A stretch of 64,000 nt of DNA from Nitratireductor mangrovi (GTDB lineage Bacteria > Pseudomonadota > Alphaproteobacteria > Rhizobiales > Rhizobiaceae). This document shows positions 28,336 to 36,739 of this stretch, piece by piece. The stretch is from assembly GCF_007922615.2 (NCBI RefSeq), contig NZ_CP042301.2, forward strand, positions 434,001 through 498,000. Reading direction: 5' to 3'. A program made the translations under genes and the position numbers. Positions within the stretch are counted from its first letter, which is position 1. The number at the start of each line of letters is the position of its first letter. The notes beneath the pieces were generated by a model, which saw only the letters and a list, made by a program, of their open reading frames with translations, was not told where the DNA came from and made no database searches.

Positions 28336-29901
28336 ATGGCTGCGAACGGCACCCATAGCGTCGATCTCAACGCGGCCATGATCACCGCGCCGACGGCGCT
28401 TGCCGACTGGGCGGTGATTCTCCCTGTGGCGCTGCCGATCGCCGGCGGCGCGATCCTGCTCATGGTGCGCCATCAGGTGCGGCTGCACGCCTGGCTGGCG
28501 ACCGCGTTTCTGGCCGCGACCTTCCTCGCCGCCGCGGTCCTTCTCATGCGCGTGGTGGCGGAGGGGCCGCTGGTGATGACCATGGGTCGCTGGCTACCGC
28601 CGTTCGGGATCAGCTTCAACGCCGACGCGCTGGGCGCGACCTTTGCCGCGACAGCCACATTCGTCGGGCTGGTGGGTGCGCTTTTCGCGATACGCGACAT
28701 CGACGCGACCGGCCGGCGTTACGGCTTCTACCCGTTCCTGCTTCTGATGATGGCCGGCGTCAACGGCGCCTTCCTGACCGGCGACCTGTTCAACCTCTAC
28801 GTCTGGTTCGAGGTCTTCGTCATCTCCTCCTTCGGCCTGCTGGTGCTGGGTTCCGAACGCCGACAGATCGACGGCGCGACGAAATATGCCGTGCTCAACC
28901 TTGTAGCGACGACGGTGTTCCTGATCGCCACCGGCGCGCTCTACGGCACGCTCGGCACGCTCAACATGGCCGACATCGCCCGCAAGGTGGCCGGCATGCG
29001 CGAGACCGGACCGCTGATGACGATCGCGACCATGCTGCTGCTCGCCTTCGGCATGAAGGCGGCCGCGTTTCCGCTGAATTTCTGGCTGCCGGCTTCCTAT
29101 CACACGCCCCGGATCGTGACCTCGGCGCTGTTTGGCGGGCTGTTGACCAAGGTCGGCATCTACGCCCTGCTGCGTGCCTTGATGGTGCTGTTCCCGCTCG
29201 AGCGCGTGGTGCTGTCGGACCTGATCGCCTGGGTCGCCGGGGCGACGATGATCCTGGGGATCATGGGCGCGCTGGCACAATCCGACATTCGCCGCATCAT
29301 CGGCTTCGTGGTGGTATCGGGCATCGGCGTCATGTTTGTCGGGCTGGCGCTCGGCACTCCGCTCGGGGTCGCCGGCACGGTGCTTTACGCGGTGCATTCT
29401 ATCCTCGTCATGACCGCGCTCTACCTGATGGCCGGGCTGATCCGCGAGGCCGGCGGCAGCTACTCGCTGCATGAGGTGAGCGGGCTTTACCGCGACCATC
29501 CGCTGTTGGCGGCGATCGCGCTGGTGCTGGTGCTGGCCGCCGCCGGCCTGCCGCCGCTGTCCGGCCTGTGGCCGAAGGTGATCCTGGTCAAGGCCTCGCT
29601 CGACGCGCAATCCTGGTGGCTCGCCTTCGCCATCCTCCTGAGCGGCCTGCTGACCACGATCGCGCTCGGCCGCGTCTTCGCGCTCGCCTTCTGGCGCGAA
29701 CTCACCGACAAGCGCCGGGAAGAGAGGCCGTCGGCGAGGCTCGAAGGCGGTTATGCGGTGCTGGTGGCGCTGCTGGTTCCCGCGCTGGTGCTCGGGCTTT
29801 ATCCCGAACCGGTGCTGCAACTGGCGCAGGCGGCGGCGGACGGGCTGATCGCGCCGGCGCCCTATCTCGATGCGGTGTTCCCCGCGGGAGGCGGATCGTG
29901 A
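28336..29901 (+). CDS. mrpD: Na+(K+)/H+ antiporter subunit D
   Basis: A 521-residue NuoM/N-like antiporter subunit with about 14 membrane helices. Characteristic segments are FNLYVWFEVFVISSFGLLVLG, KAAAFPLNFWLPASYHTPRIV and LAAAGLPPLSGLWPKVILVKA, which carry the conserved Glu and Lys residues of the proton channel. It starts five bases after mrpC and overlaps mrpE by GTGA. Confidence 0.95.
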   Translation: MAANGTHSVDLNAAMITAPTALADWAVILPVALPIAGGAILLMVRHQVRLHAWLATAFLAATFLAAAVLLMRVVAEGPLVMTMGRWLPPFGISFNADALGATFAATATFVGLVGALFAIRDIDATGRRYGFYPFLLLMMAGVNGAFLTGDLFNLYVWFEVFVISSFGLLVLGSERRQIDGATKYAVLNLVATTVFLIATGALYGTLGTLNMADIARKVAGMRETGPLMTIATMLLLAFGMKAAAFPLNFWLPASYHTPRIVTSALFGGLLTKVGIYALLRALMVLFPLERVVLSDLIAWVAGATMILGIMGALAQSDIRRIIGFVVVSGIGVMFVGLALGTPLGVAGTVLYAVHSILVMTALYLMAGLIREAGGSYSLHEVSGLYRDHPLLAAIALVLVLAAAGLPPLSGLWPKVILVKASLDAQSWWLAFAILLSGLLTTIALGRVFALAFWRELTDKRREERPSARLEGGYAVLVALLVPALVLGLYPEPVLQLAQAAADGLIAPAPYLDAVFPAGGGS

Positions 29902-30371
29902 TCCTCTATCTGAACAACATCCTGCTTGCGCTCGCCTGGGTGGCGATCACCGGCTCGGCGACCTTCCCGAACTTCCTGCTCGGTTTCCTGTTCGGGGCGG
30001 CGGCGCTCTATCTGATCCGCGAGCAGGTCGGTTCGCTCGGCTATTTCGCGCGCGCCCGCCGCGTGCTCGCGCTGGCGTTCCTGTTTGCCTATGAGCTTGT
30101 GCTTTCGGCGTGGCGGGTGGCCGTGCTCGTGCTGCAGCCGCGCATGGACCTGAAGCCCGGCATCTTCGCCTATCCGCTGAAGGTCGACCGCGACTTCGAG
30201 ATCACGCTGCTGGCCAATCTGATCACGCTCACGCCGGGCACGCTGTCGGTCGACGTGTCGGAGGACCGCCGCTTCCTCTACGTCCACGCCATCGACTGCT
30301 CGGATCCCGACCAGACGCGCTACGACATTGCCAACGGCTTCGAGCGCAAGATCATGGAGGCGTTCCGGTGA
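29898..30371 (+). CDS. mrpE: Na+(K+)/H+ antiporter subunit E
   Basis: A 157-residue subunit with two N-terminal membrane helices and a cytoplasmic domain holding the conserved [20 protein letters not shown] block. It starts with GTG at 29898, overlapping the mrpD stop as GTGA. The order D-E-F-G is that of all Mrp operons. Confidence 0.93.
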   Translation: MILYLNNILLALAWVAITGSATFPNFLLGFLFGAAALYLIREQVGSLGYFARARRVLALAFLFAYELVLSAWRVAVLVLQPRMDLKPGIFAYPLKVDRDFEITLLANLITLTPGTLSVDVSEDRRFLYVHAIDCSDPDQTRYDIANGFERKIMEAFR

Positions 30372-30694
30372 GCACGGGCCAATCCTTCCTGATCCTGGCC
30401 GAGAACATCGCGCTCGGCCTGCTGAGCCTGTCCTTCCTGGTCACCGTTCTGCGCGTGGTGCGCGGCCCGACGCTGCCCGACCGCATCATCGCGCTCGACA
30501 TGCTGGTCGCGGTGGCGATCGGATTCATTGCCGTCATCGGCATCAAGACCGGCATCACGCTCTATGTCGATGTCGCCATCGCCCTGGGGCTGGTCGGCTT
30601 CCTGGCGACGGTCGCCTTCGCCCGCTTCGTCATGAGCCGTCAGGTGCCCGAGGAGGGCGATACGCCGCCGCCGAAATCGGAGCAGCGCACATGA
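30368..30694 (+). CDS. mrpF: Na+(K+)/H+ antiporter subunit F
   Basis: A 108-residue subunit with three helices and the signature [19 protein letters not shown]. The GTG start at 30368 overlaps the mrpE stop (GTGA), and the 3' end overlaps mrpG (ATGA). Confidence 0.93.
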   Translation: MSTGQSFLILAENIALGLLSLSFLVTVLRVVRGPTLPDRIIALDMLVAVAIGFIAVIGIKTGITLYVDVAIALGLVGFLATVAFARFVMSRQVPEEGDTPPPKSEQRT

Positions 30695-31047
30695 TCCCGG
30701 ATCTGGGCAACTACGTCGTCGGGCTGCTGATCATCATCGGCTCCGCCTTCGCCCTGGTGGCGGCGGTCGGGCTGGTGCGGCTGCCCGACTTCTATACGAG
30801 GACGCACGCCGCCTCGAAGGCGGGCACGCTGGGCGCCTGCGTGATGCTGATCGCGCTCAGCATCTTCACGGACGACGCCACCGTCGCCGCGCGCGCGCTT
30901 GCCGGCGTCGTGTTCTTCCTGCTGACGGCACCGATCTCGGCGCATCTCCTGGCGCGGGCGTCCTACAGTGCCGGCTACCGGCTCTGGGAAGGCTCGGTGC
31001 ATGACGACATGCCGGCACCGAAGGAAACCGATCCGATCGACGAATAG
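30691..31047 (+). CDS. mrpG: Na+(K+)/H+ antiporter subunit G
   Basis: A 118-residue subunit with three helices and the MnhG signature [23 protein letters not shown]. It is the last gene of the operon. The C-terminal tail is acidic and hydrophilic. No clear rho-independent terminator is visible directly after it. Confidence 0.93.
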   Translation: MIPDLGNYVVGLLIIIGSAFALVAAVGLVRLPDFYTRTHAASKAGTLGACVMLIALSIFTDDATVAARALAGVVFFLLTAPISAHLLARASYSAGYRLWEGSVHDDMPAPKETDPIDE

Positions 31048-31371
31048 AGAGCGTTGCTGGCGCGATGTTGCCGCACGCGGCCGCCTCGCGCCGTCCGGCA
31101 ATGGACAGTGGCGCTGCTCGTGGCCTTCGTCGGACCGCGCGCGCATTTCGTGATCGGCGCGCACCGGTTGTAATCGTAAAATTATGGGTACTAAAACTAT
31201 GGGTGGTTATGTAATTCTTATGCCTTTATTACAAAGTTTGACTTGCAAGATGTTCTGTATGGATTATCTGTCACATTGCGAATCGTATTCTGACGCGGTA
31301 TCGCAGGCGTGCCTAGCAGCGCCCAAGAACGCTGCGAGTTACCGAAAACCTGAACTGGGGCCAAGTTGAAC
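31048..31371. other. AT-rich intergenic region upstream of mucR
   Basis: A 324-base gap that changes from GC-rich (to about 31170) to distinctly AT-rich (31175-31290), unlike the rest of the window. TATGGGT occurs twice 15 bases apart (about 31184 and 31199). A possible -35 TTGACT is at 31238-31243, but no convincing -10 follows. MucR/Ros proteins bind AT-rich DNA and usually repress their own genes, so this is the likely autoregulatory region. No gene is seen. Confidence 0.4.
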
Positions 31372-31800
31372 ATGGATCTTTCCGACAATGTTGCCAACGG
31401 CAGCAACGACAATCTCATCGAGCTGACCGCCGACGTGGTCGCAGCTTATGTAAGCAACAATCCCGTCCCGGCGGCTGAACTGCCTAACCTGATCGCGGAT
31501 ATTCATGCCGCTCTCGGCCGGGTCGGCGCTTCGCCCGAACAGGCGCCGGCTGAAAAGCCGAAGCCGGCGGTCAATCCCAAGAAGTCGATCCACGACGACT
31601 ACATTATCTGTCTTGAGGACGGCAAGAAGTTCAAGTCGCTGAAGCGGCACCTGATGACCCACTACGGTCTGACGCCGGACCAGTACCGCGAGAAGTGGGG
31701 CCTGGATGCTGGTTACCCGATGGTGGCGCCGAACTACGCCGCCGCCCGTTCGCAGCTTGCCAAGAAGATGGGCCTGGGACGCAAGCGCAAGTCGCGCTGA
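31372..31800 (+). CDS. mucR: MucR/Ros family zinc-finger transcriptional regulator
   Basis: A 142-residue global regulator of exopolysaccharide, motility and host-interaction genes in rhizobia and Brucella. The Ros-type finger is in [20 protein letters not shown], followed by [15 protein letters not shown] and a basic C-terminal tail ([12 protein letters not shown]). The N-terminal half is the oligomerisation region. The ATG at 31372 gives the canonical MDLSDN start. An AT-rich region upstream probably holds its own binding sites. Confidence 0.93.
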   Translation: MDLSDNVANGSNDNLIELTADVVAAYVSNNPVPAAELPNLIADIHAALGRVGASPEQAPAEKPKPAVNPKKSIHDDYIICLEDGKKFKSLKRHLMTHYGLTPDQYREKWGLDAGYPMVAPNYAAARSQLAKKMGLGRKRKSR

Positions 31801-31856
31801 GGCCGCTCCCGCCTGGCCGCACCTTCCTCGGAGGCGAGGCGACCGGGCGTCGCCGG

Positions 31857-31874
31857 CCATTCTGGCCAGAATGG
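31857..31874. repeat. Perfect 18-bp palindrome after mucR
   Basis: CCATTCTGG followed directly by CCAGAATGG, in the 86-base gap between the mucR stop and the end of the convergent gene. There is no T-run, so it is not a standard terminator. It could be a cruciform or protein site, or help 3'-end formation. Confidence 0.5.
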
Positions 31875-31886
31875 TGTCGGGTCGAG

Positions 31887-32246
31887 TTACGCCTTCTTGA
31901 ACCTTGCCAGACGGCGCCTTCGGGCGCCGTTCGTCATTGTGGCGCCAATCCGCGCCGCGATGACATCGCGTGCCTGCTTCAGCGCGATGTGGCGGTTGAG
32001 GTCGTAGCTCCAGTGCCTCGCCCGACCCTTTAGCCGCTCGCGCTCGATCAGCCGGTCCAGCTTCGCGAGCGTGTTTCGACACGCCTCGTCGGAGCCGTTC
32101 AGCACGCGGTCCATGTCGATCCCGCCCGCCAGGAAGAGCGCGGCCATGGTCGCAGCGCGAAGCCTTTCATCGTCCTTGTCGCGAAGGAAGCCGCGCGCCT
32201 CGCCGGCAAGTCGCCGCTTCACCTTTTCCGCATCGTGCGCTGTCAT
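31887..32246 (-). CDS. Conserved hypothetical basic protein
   Basis: A 119-residue protein, mostly helical, rich in Arg and Lys, with a very basic C-terminus (TNGARRRRLARFKKA). The stretch RHWSYDLNRHIALKQARDVIAARIG looks conserved in style. I do not recognise a family. The start at 32246 (MTAHDAEKVKRRL) is chosen over the ATG at 32297, but neither has a strong ribosome site. A UUCG hairpin at 31911-31930 lies within its last codons. Confidence 0.5.
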   Translation of the reverse strand: MTAHDAEKVKRRLAGEARGFLRDKDDERLRAATMAALFLAGGIDMDRVLNGSDEACRNTLAKLDRLIERERLKGRARHWSYDLNRHIALKQARDVIAARIGATMTNGARRRRLARFKKA

Positions 32247-32435
32247 GCACGGATTGTGCCGAAGCGCTGCAAAGCGGGGACCGAATTTGCCCGCCATTCA
32301 CGAGCAGGTCTGGCAAAAGTGCAACGAAAACAGTCTCAAGGAGCATTTCTTCACAAGCAGCGGTTGCTGATTTGTTCACAGGTCGCCTCGAGACCGGTAT
32401 AAGAATTTATTCCCATCGACGGAGGAATATTTCTC

Positions 32436-32861
32436 GTGCCCGACATCAGACCCTGCCGCATCGCCCCCGACACGAGTAGCGCATTTGCGTTCGACCGCCA
32501 TCACGCGGAGAGCGCCGCTTTGCGACCGCGGCCGAAGGCGGTGGAGCAGACTGTCGAGACCTGCGAGTGCATGATCGACATCGCCTCGGCGCTTTTCAAT
32601 GTGTGCGGGAAAGAGCTTCGTCGCCCGGGACGTTCGGCGCTGGGCGTGGCGCGGGTGCGGCAGATCGCGATGTATGTCACGCATGTCGTGATGGGGCTGT
32701 CGATGAGCGATGTAGGGCGTGGGTTCGGGCGCGACCGCACGACCGTGCTGCATGCCTGCCATCTCATTGAGGACATGCGTGACGATGCCGAGTTCGACGC
32801 CATCGTGGCCATGGCGGAACGTGTCGCGCGCGCCGCGCTTCGCCACGGAGGGCGAGCGTAG
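32436..32861 (+). CDS. Stand-alone DnaA domain IV-like DNA-binding protein
   Basis: A 141-residue protein whose residues 70-125 closely resemble the C-terminal DNA-binding domain of DnaA: VRQIAMYVTHVVMGLSMSDV followed by GRGFGRDRTTVLHACHLIED. The DRTTVLHA helix corresponds to the DnaA signature DHTTVLHA, which contacts the DnaA box. There is no AAA+ domain. The start is the GTG at 32436 with GGAGG 10 bases upstream. The next gene starts at the following base. It may be a transcription factor or replication modulator recognising DnaA-box-like DNA. Confidence 0.78.
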   Translation: MPDIRPCRIAPDTSSAFAFDRHHAESAALRPRPKAVEQTVETCECMIDIASALFNVCGKELRRPGRSALGVARVRQIAMYVTHVVMGLSMSDVGRGFGRDRTTVLHACHLIEDMRDDAEFDAIVAMAERVARAALRHGGRA

Positions 32862-33680
32862 ATGGGGCGGCAAAAGGCGGGTGACGACCAGCGCATTTTG
32901 CGCTTCCTCAGGCCGGGGCCGGCAGAACTTGCCCCATGCGGGCGCGCCTCGCGCATCCGACTGGTGAATGGCGGTGGCGATCAGATCAGCGTCGAGGAAG
33001 AGGCCGTGACGAACCTCGTCCGGGCCGGCCTTGTCGAGCGGGACGCCCCGGACGGGCTGCGGCTGACCGCGGCCGGCGTCGCGCGCTATGACCGGCTCCG
33101 CGCCGGCAGCGAGGCCTTCCACGCGCAGCACGCGACACTGGCTGATAGCGAGACTGTGGTCGAAGGCAACCGCCAGAGCGTGTGCGTGAACCTTTCCGAA
33201 TCGCCGCTCGCGCAACTGGCGCGGCGGCGAGGACGGGACGGCTCGCCGTTCCTTTCAGAGGCCGAAATCCTGGCCGGCGAGCGGCTGCGGGCCGACTTCA
33301 CCCGCGGCCAGCTGATGCCGCGCATGGGCGCGAACTGGGATGTGACGGCGGTCGCGAGAAGCGGACGCGGCGCGGGCGGGGCGGTCGACCTCTCCGACAT
33401 GGCGCTGTCGGCGCGGCAATGCGTCAACGCGGCATGTGATGCGGTCGGTCCAGAACTGAGCGGCGTGCTGGTCGACGTGTGCTGCTTCCTGAAGGGGCTG
33501 GCGCAGGTCGAGGCCGAGCGGCAGTGGCCGGCGCGTTCGGCGAAAATCGTGCTGAAGGCGGCGCTGGCCGCGCTCGCCCGACACTACGATCCGCGACCGA
33601 GGAGGCATTGCGTCCGCGTCCGCCATCACTGGGGATCGGCCGACTACCGGCCCTCGCTGAGCGGTCTCGGCCAGCCTTGA
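32862..33680 (+). CDS. DUF6456 domain-containing protein
   Basis: A 272-residue protein. The N-terminal part resembles a winged helix (ISVEEEAVTNLVRAGLVERDAPDGLRLTAAGVARY). The C-terminal conserved part contains SPLAQLARRRGRDGSPFLSEAEILAGERLRADF and WPARSAKIVLKAALAALARHY, typical of DUF6456. It starts directly after the stop of the DnaA domain IV-like gene, so the two are co-transcribed and may act together. Possibly a transcription regulator; function unknown. Convergent with sufE, 3 bases apart. Confidence 0.75.
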   Translation: MGRQKAGDDQRILRFLRPGPAELAPCGRASRIRLVNGGGDQISVEEEAVTNLVRAGLVERDAPDGLRLTAAGVARYDRLRAGSEAFHAQHATLADSETVVEGNRQSVCVNLSESPLAQLARRRGRDGSPFLSEAEILAGERLRADFTRGQLMPRMGANWDVTAVARSGRGAGGAVDLSDMALSARQCVNAACDAVGPELSGVLVDVCCFLKGLAQVEAERQWPARSAKIVLKAALAALARHYDPRPRRHCVRVRHHWGSADYRPSLSGLGQP

Positions 33681-33683
33681 GGC

Positions 33684-34118
33684 TCAGGCGTTGGCGCGCA
33701 AGGTACTTTCGGCGTCGGCGCGCATGCGGCGCACCATGGCGCGCAGGCCATTGGCCCGTTGCGGCGTCAGGTGCTCGTCGAGGCCGAGCTTGCGCAGCAA
33801 CGGCTCGGCGTCGGTGGCCGCGATCTCGCTTGCCTTCCGGTCGGAATAAAGCGCCAGCATGATGGCGACCAGACCGCGCACGATGTGGGCATCCGAATCG
33901 CCCCGGAAGCTGATGACCGGATCGTCGCCATCGCCGCGGCTCGTCGTCAGCCAGACCTGGCTGACGCAGCCTCGGACGCGATTGGTCTCGGTCCGGTCTT
34001 CGTCGGGGAACGGCGGCAAATCCTTGCCGAGGTCGATGACATAGCGATAGCGCTCCTCCCAGTCGTCCAGGAAGGCGAAATCGTCGAGGATGGTGTCGAG
34101 ATCGGGTTTCATGCTCAT
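33684..34118 (-). CDS. sufE: SufE family sulfur acceptor
   Basis: A 144-residue protein that accepts persulfide sulfur from the cysteine desulfurase SufS for iron-sulfur cluster assembly. The acceptor Cys is in the conserved NRVRGCVSQVWL near residue 50, with the fold markers DDWEERYRYVIDLGKDLPPFP and a C-terminal RANGLRAMVRRM. The start at 34118 (MSMKP) is chosen; an ATG at 34112 is also possible. No suf operon is adjacent. Confidence 0.92.
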   Translation of the reverse strand: MSMKPDLDTILDDFAFLDDWEERYRYVIDLGKDLPPFPDEDRTETNRVRGCVSQVWLTTSRGDGDDPVISFRGDSDAHIVRGLVAIMLALYSDRKASEIAATDAEPLLRKLGLDEHLTPQRANGLRAMVRRMRADAESTLRANA

Positions 34119-34185
34119 GCCTTGCCCGACATATAGGGGCAAAGGCGGTTCGCGTCACGCCCCGCGGGCGGCGAAAGCTCACAGA

Positions 34186-34500
34186 TCAGTTAGAGGACGA
34201 AACGCCGCCCGTCGTGATTGCCCGGTCCGGATCGCCAAGATTGTCGTCGAGCAGTTCATAGGCGATGCGGGCGCTTTCCTTGGCGCGAACGCCGATGGTC
34301 TGGAAGGCGGCGCGGCCGGTCTCGCAGACATCCGGGCGGCGGGAGCACATGCCGGACACGTCGGTGAAGGCGCCGCGCGCGGCGACGATCGCTTCCAGCG
34401 GGCTGACCGTGTCGACCGCCTCGTCGCCTTGCGGCGAGATCGGCAGAAACAGCAATACCAGCGAAAGCCAGAAAGCGCTTCTAAGAAGAAATCCCATCAT
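34186..34500 (-). CDS. DUF5330-like small membrane/periplasmic protein
   Basis: A 104-residue protein with an N-terminal hydrophobic helix (GFLLRSAFWLSLVLLFLPI) and a periplasmic part with conserved-looking CSRRPDVCETGRAAF, two cysteines that may pair, and ESARIAYELLDDNL. This matches the rhizobial DUF5330 pattern. The start is one of two adjacent ATGs at 34500 or 34497; a GGGGA ribosome site slightly favours the second. Function unknown. Confidence 0.68.
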   Translation of the reverse strand: MMGFLLRSAFWLSLVLLFLPISPQGDEAVDTVSPLEAIVAARGAFTDVSGMCSRRPDVCETGRAAFQTIGVRAKESARIAYELLDDNLGDPDRAITTGGVSSSN

Positions 34501-34936
34501 GCGTCCCCGTAAGTGCCGTGGCCCGTCGGTCGGGCGTGCTCCCGTTACGCGAAGCTTTGTCACATGCACGCAAAGGGACGCTTGCGTGAGTTCGGCGAAC
34601 TTGCCTCAAATTGGAGCCAAATTTGAAGGGTGCGCGACCCGCGGCATTCGGTTCAAATCCCAGCGGTTGAAGCAAGACTTTGGCAATCGAATAAGAGATT
34701 GAAAACAAAAAGGAATTCTCAAAGGCGAGGCCAACGAGGGCGACCGTCACGCTGCCCCGGCCCGATACCCTTTGTTTACCATCACGGCATGTTGCGGTGT
34801 CGAAGCCGTTGTTGAGGCGCATTTCCGGTGAGGCTGCCGGCCAATGCGGGCGGCGCTTATTCATTCCTTAAAGGGTGGATGAGATGGTCCGGGAAAACGG
34901 AGATCCGTCAAGCGGACGAGTGGCGAGTGCGTTACG
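34501..34936. other. 436-base gene-free region before the histidine kinase
   Basis: No convincing gene is present on either strand. The GC content drops in 34600-34720. There is a loose inverted repeat CAAATT...AATTTG (34607-34625) and a tRNA T-loop look-alike (34649-34659) that does not fold into a T-arm. The stretch near 34768 (TTTGTTTACCATCACGG) may be part of the kinase promoter, but I cannot define -35 and -10 elements. Confidence 0.4.
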
Positions 34937-36739
34937 TTGGGTAGTGTCTTTTCAGGGTCGTGGGACTGGCAGAAGCGCCTCGGAGAGGCGTGCGACCAGC
35001 TCGTCAATCCGCAGGTACGGGCGCCGGCAGAGCGTGCCCGCCAGCGTCGGCTGATCGCCGCCTGCCTTGCCGGCCCGTTCTTCGCCGCCGCCGCCTTCAC
35101 GCAGATCCTGATGGGCCCGCTTGGCCCGGCGCCGACGCTGGCCGCCATTTGCGCGGTCTTCGTGGCCGGGTGGTCGCTGGCGGTGCTTGTCGCGCAGACC
35201 GGGCGCCGTGCCTTTGCCTCCGGTGCCGCGCTCGCCGTTGCAACTTTGGCCGCCGCGACGGTCATCCACTTTTCCGGCGGGGTCGGCTCGCCGCTCTTCC
35301 TGGCGTGGCTGCCGCTCGTCGCGGAGACGCGTCTTGCCGGTGGCAGCCGCAACTCGCTGCTTGTCGGCGTCGGAGCCGCGCTGGCCGCGGTCGGCTTGTC
35401 GCTCGGGCCGGGACTGATGCTGCCGGAGATCCCGGCCGCTACGCCGGCGGCGGGCCATTGGCTGTTGCCGGTGCTTTATGTGATGTCGTTGCCTGGCCGG
35501 CTCGGCGGAGGACGTCCGGTGGCCGCCATCGCCGCTGACGACGACGCACCGCCGGCGCTTGACCAGATGGTGTCCGCCGTCGTGTTTCGCTTCGGTGAGG
35601 GCGGCGAGGTCATCGATGTCTCCGCCCGCGCGCAAGGCATGCTGGGCCTGGAGCCGGCGTTCCTGCTTGGCGAAGGTCTTTTCGAGCGCATCCATGTCGC
35701 AGACCGGGTGCATTATCTGCACGCGCTGGCCGACCTGCGCGCAGGAGTGGCGCGCCGCGCCGTCGAGCTGCGGCTGAGGCTTCCCGACGGCGAAGCCCGA
35801 GGTGGCGGCGTCCGCTATCGGCATTTCCTGCTCGAACTTGTCGGCAATGGGGTCTCGCGCGGTGAGGGCGGTCGCTTCCTCGGCCTGCTTCGCTGCGAGG
35901 ATGAAAAGGCCGAACTGCGCCAGAGGCTGGAAGAGGCGGAAGGGAAGGCGGTGCAGGAGCGCACGCGCTTTCTCGCGACCATCAGCCACGAGATGAGAAC
36001 GCCGCTCAACGCCATCATCGGCTTTTCCGACATGCTGCTCGAGGAGATGGCGGGACCATTGAAGAGCGAACGGCAGCGCGACTATGTCGGCCTCGTTCAG
36101 GAATCGGGCCAGCACCTGCTGGCCGTCGTCAACTCGATCCTTGATCTCGCCAAGATCGAGGCCGGCACCTTCGTCCTGGCCCGCGACCGCTACCGCTTCG
36201 AAGACGCATTGGAGACCAGCCGTGCCATGGTTTCGTGCCAGGCCAAGGCGAAGGGGATCACGGTCAGGTTTGCCAGTGACGGGCCAGTCGGCGAACTGAT
36301 CGGGGACCGGCGTGCAATACAGCAGATCCTGATCAACCTGCTTTCCAACGCGGTCAAGTTCACGCCCGAGGGCGGTGACATCGTGATAGATGCGGCGCGT
36401 GACGGGCGCGGCGTGACCTTCACGGTCAGCGATACCGGCATCGGCATGGCGGTGGAGGATCTGGAGCGGATCGGCAGGCCCTTCGTGCAGGTAATCAACG
36501 ACCAGACGCGCGGTTTTGAAGGGACCGGGCTTGGCCTTGCGCTGGTGAAGGGATTGGTGGAGCGGCATAGGGGCAGCCTGTCGATCGAAAGCGCCCCGGG
36601 GGCCGGAACGACGGTCTCGGTGACGCTGCCTTTTGGAGACGCCGACGAAGCACCGGCGCCTGCGGCCAGAATTGTCGAAATCGAACCCGGAATAAAGCGG
36701 AGAGAAGAAGCCGATGAAACGGTCCGCAAGTTCGCGTAG
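34937..36739 (+). CDS. PAS-containing sensor histidine kinase, PleC/DivJ/PdhS type
   Basis: A 600-residue hybrid of an N-terminal membrane region (about five hydrophobic segments, residues 40-185), a PAS-like domain (about 200-320) and a kinase core. The H-box is FLATISHEMRTPLNAIIGFS with the phosphorylated His near residue 350, the N-box is INLLSNAVKFTPEGG, and G-boxes are DTGIGM and GTGLGLALVKGL. The H-box is of the form seen in alphaproteobacterial cell-cycle kinases of the DivK/PleD pathway. The only plausible start is the TTG at 34937; an in-frame stop is at 34880 and no ATG or GTG lies between. The last 26 bases overlap the next gene. Confidence 0.85.
   Translation: MGSVFSGSWDWQKRLGEACDQLVNPQVRAPAERARQRRLIAACLAGPFFAAAAFTQILMGPLGPAPTLAAICAVFVAGWSLAVLVAQTGRRAFASGAALAVATLAAATVIHFSGGVGSPLFLAWLPLVAETRLAGGSRNSLLVGVGAALAAVGLSLGPGLMLPEIPAATPAAGHWLLPVLYVMSLPGRLGGGRPVAAIAADDDAPPALDQMVSAVVFRFGEGGEVIDVSARAQGMLGLEPAFLLGEGLFERIHVADRVHYLHALADLRAGVARRAVELRLRLPDGEARGGGVRYRHFLLELVGNGVSRGEGGRFLGLLRCEDEKAELRQRLEEAEGKAVQERTRFLATISHEMRTPLNAIIGFSDMLLEEMAGPLKSERQRDYVGLVQESGQHLLAVVNSILDLAKIEAGTFVLARDRYRFEDALETSRAMVSCQAKAKGITVRFASDGPVGELIGDRRAIQQILINLLSNAVKFTPEGGDIVIDAARDGRGVTFTVSDTGIGMAVEDLERIGRPFVQVINDQTRGFEGTGLGLALVKGLVERHRGSLSIESAPGAGTTVSVTLPFGDADEAPAPAARIVEIEPGIKRREEADETVRKFA

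Noticed and set aside
31238..31267. TTGACT followed by GATTAT as the mucR promoter
   Set aside because: The -10 matches the consensus at only three positions, and alternatives in the AT-rich region are as good, so it is not listed as a promoter.
34607..34625. Inverted repeat CAAATT...AATTTG as an operator
   Set aside because: Short, AT-only arms in an AT-richer stretch; far from either start and easily due to chance.
34649..34664. GGTTCAAATCC resembling a tRNA T-loop
   Set aside because: The bases on either side do not pair as a T-stem, and no acceptor, D or anticodon arms can be folded around it.
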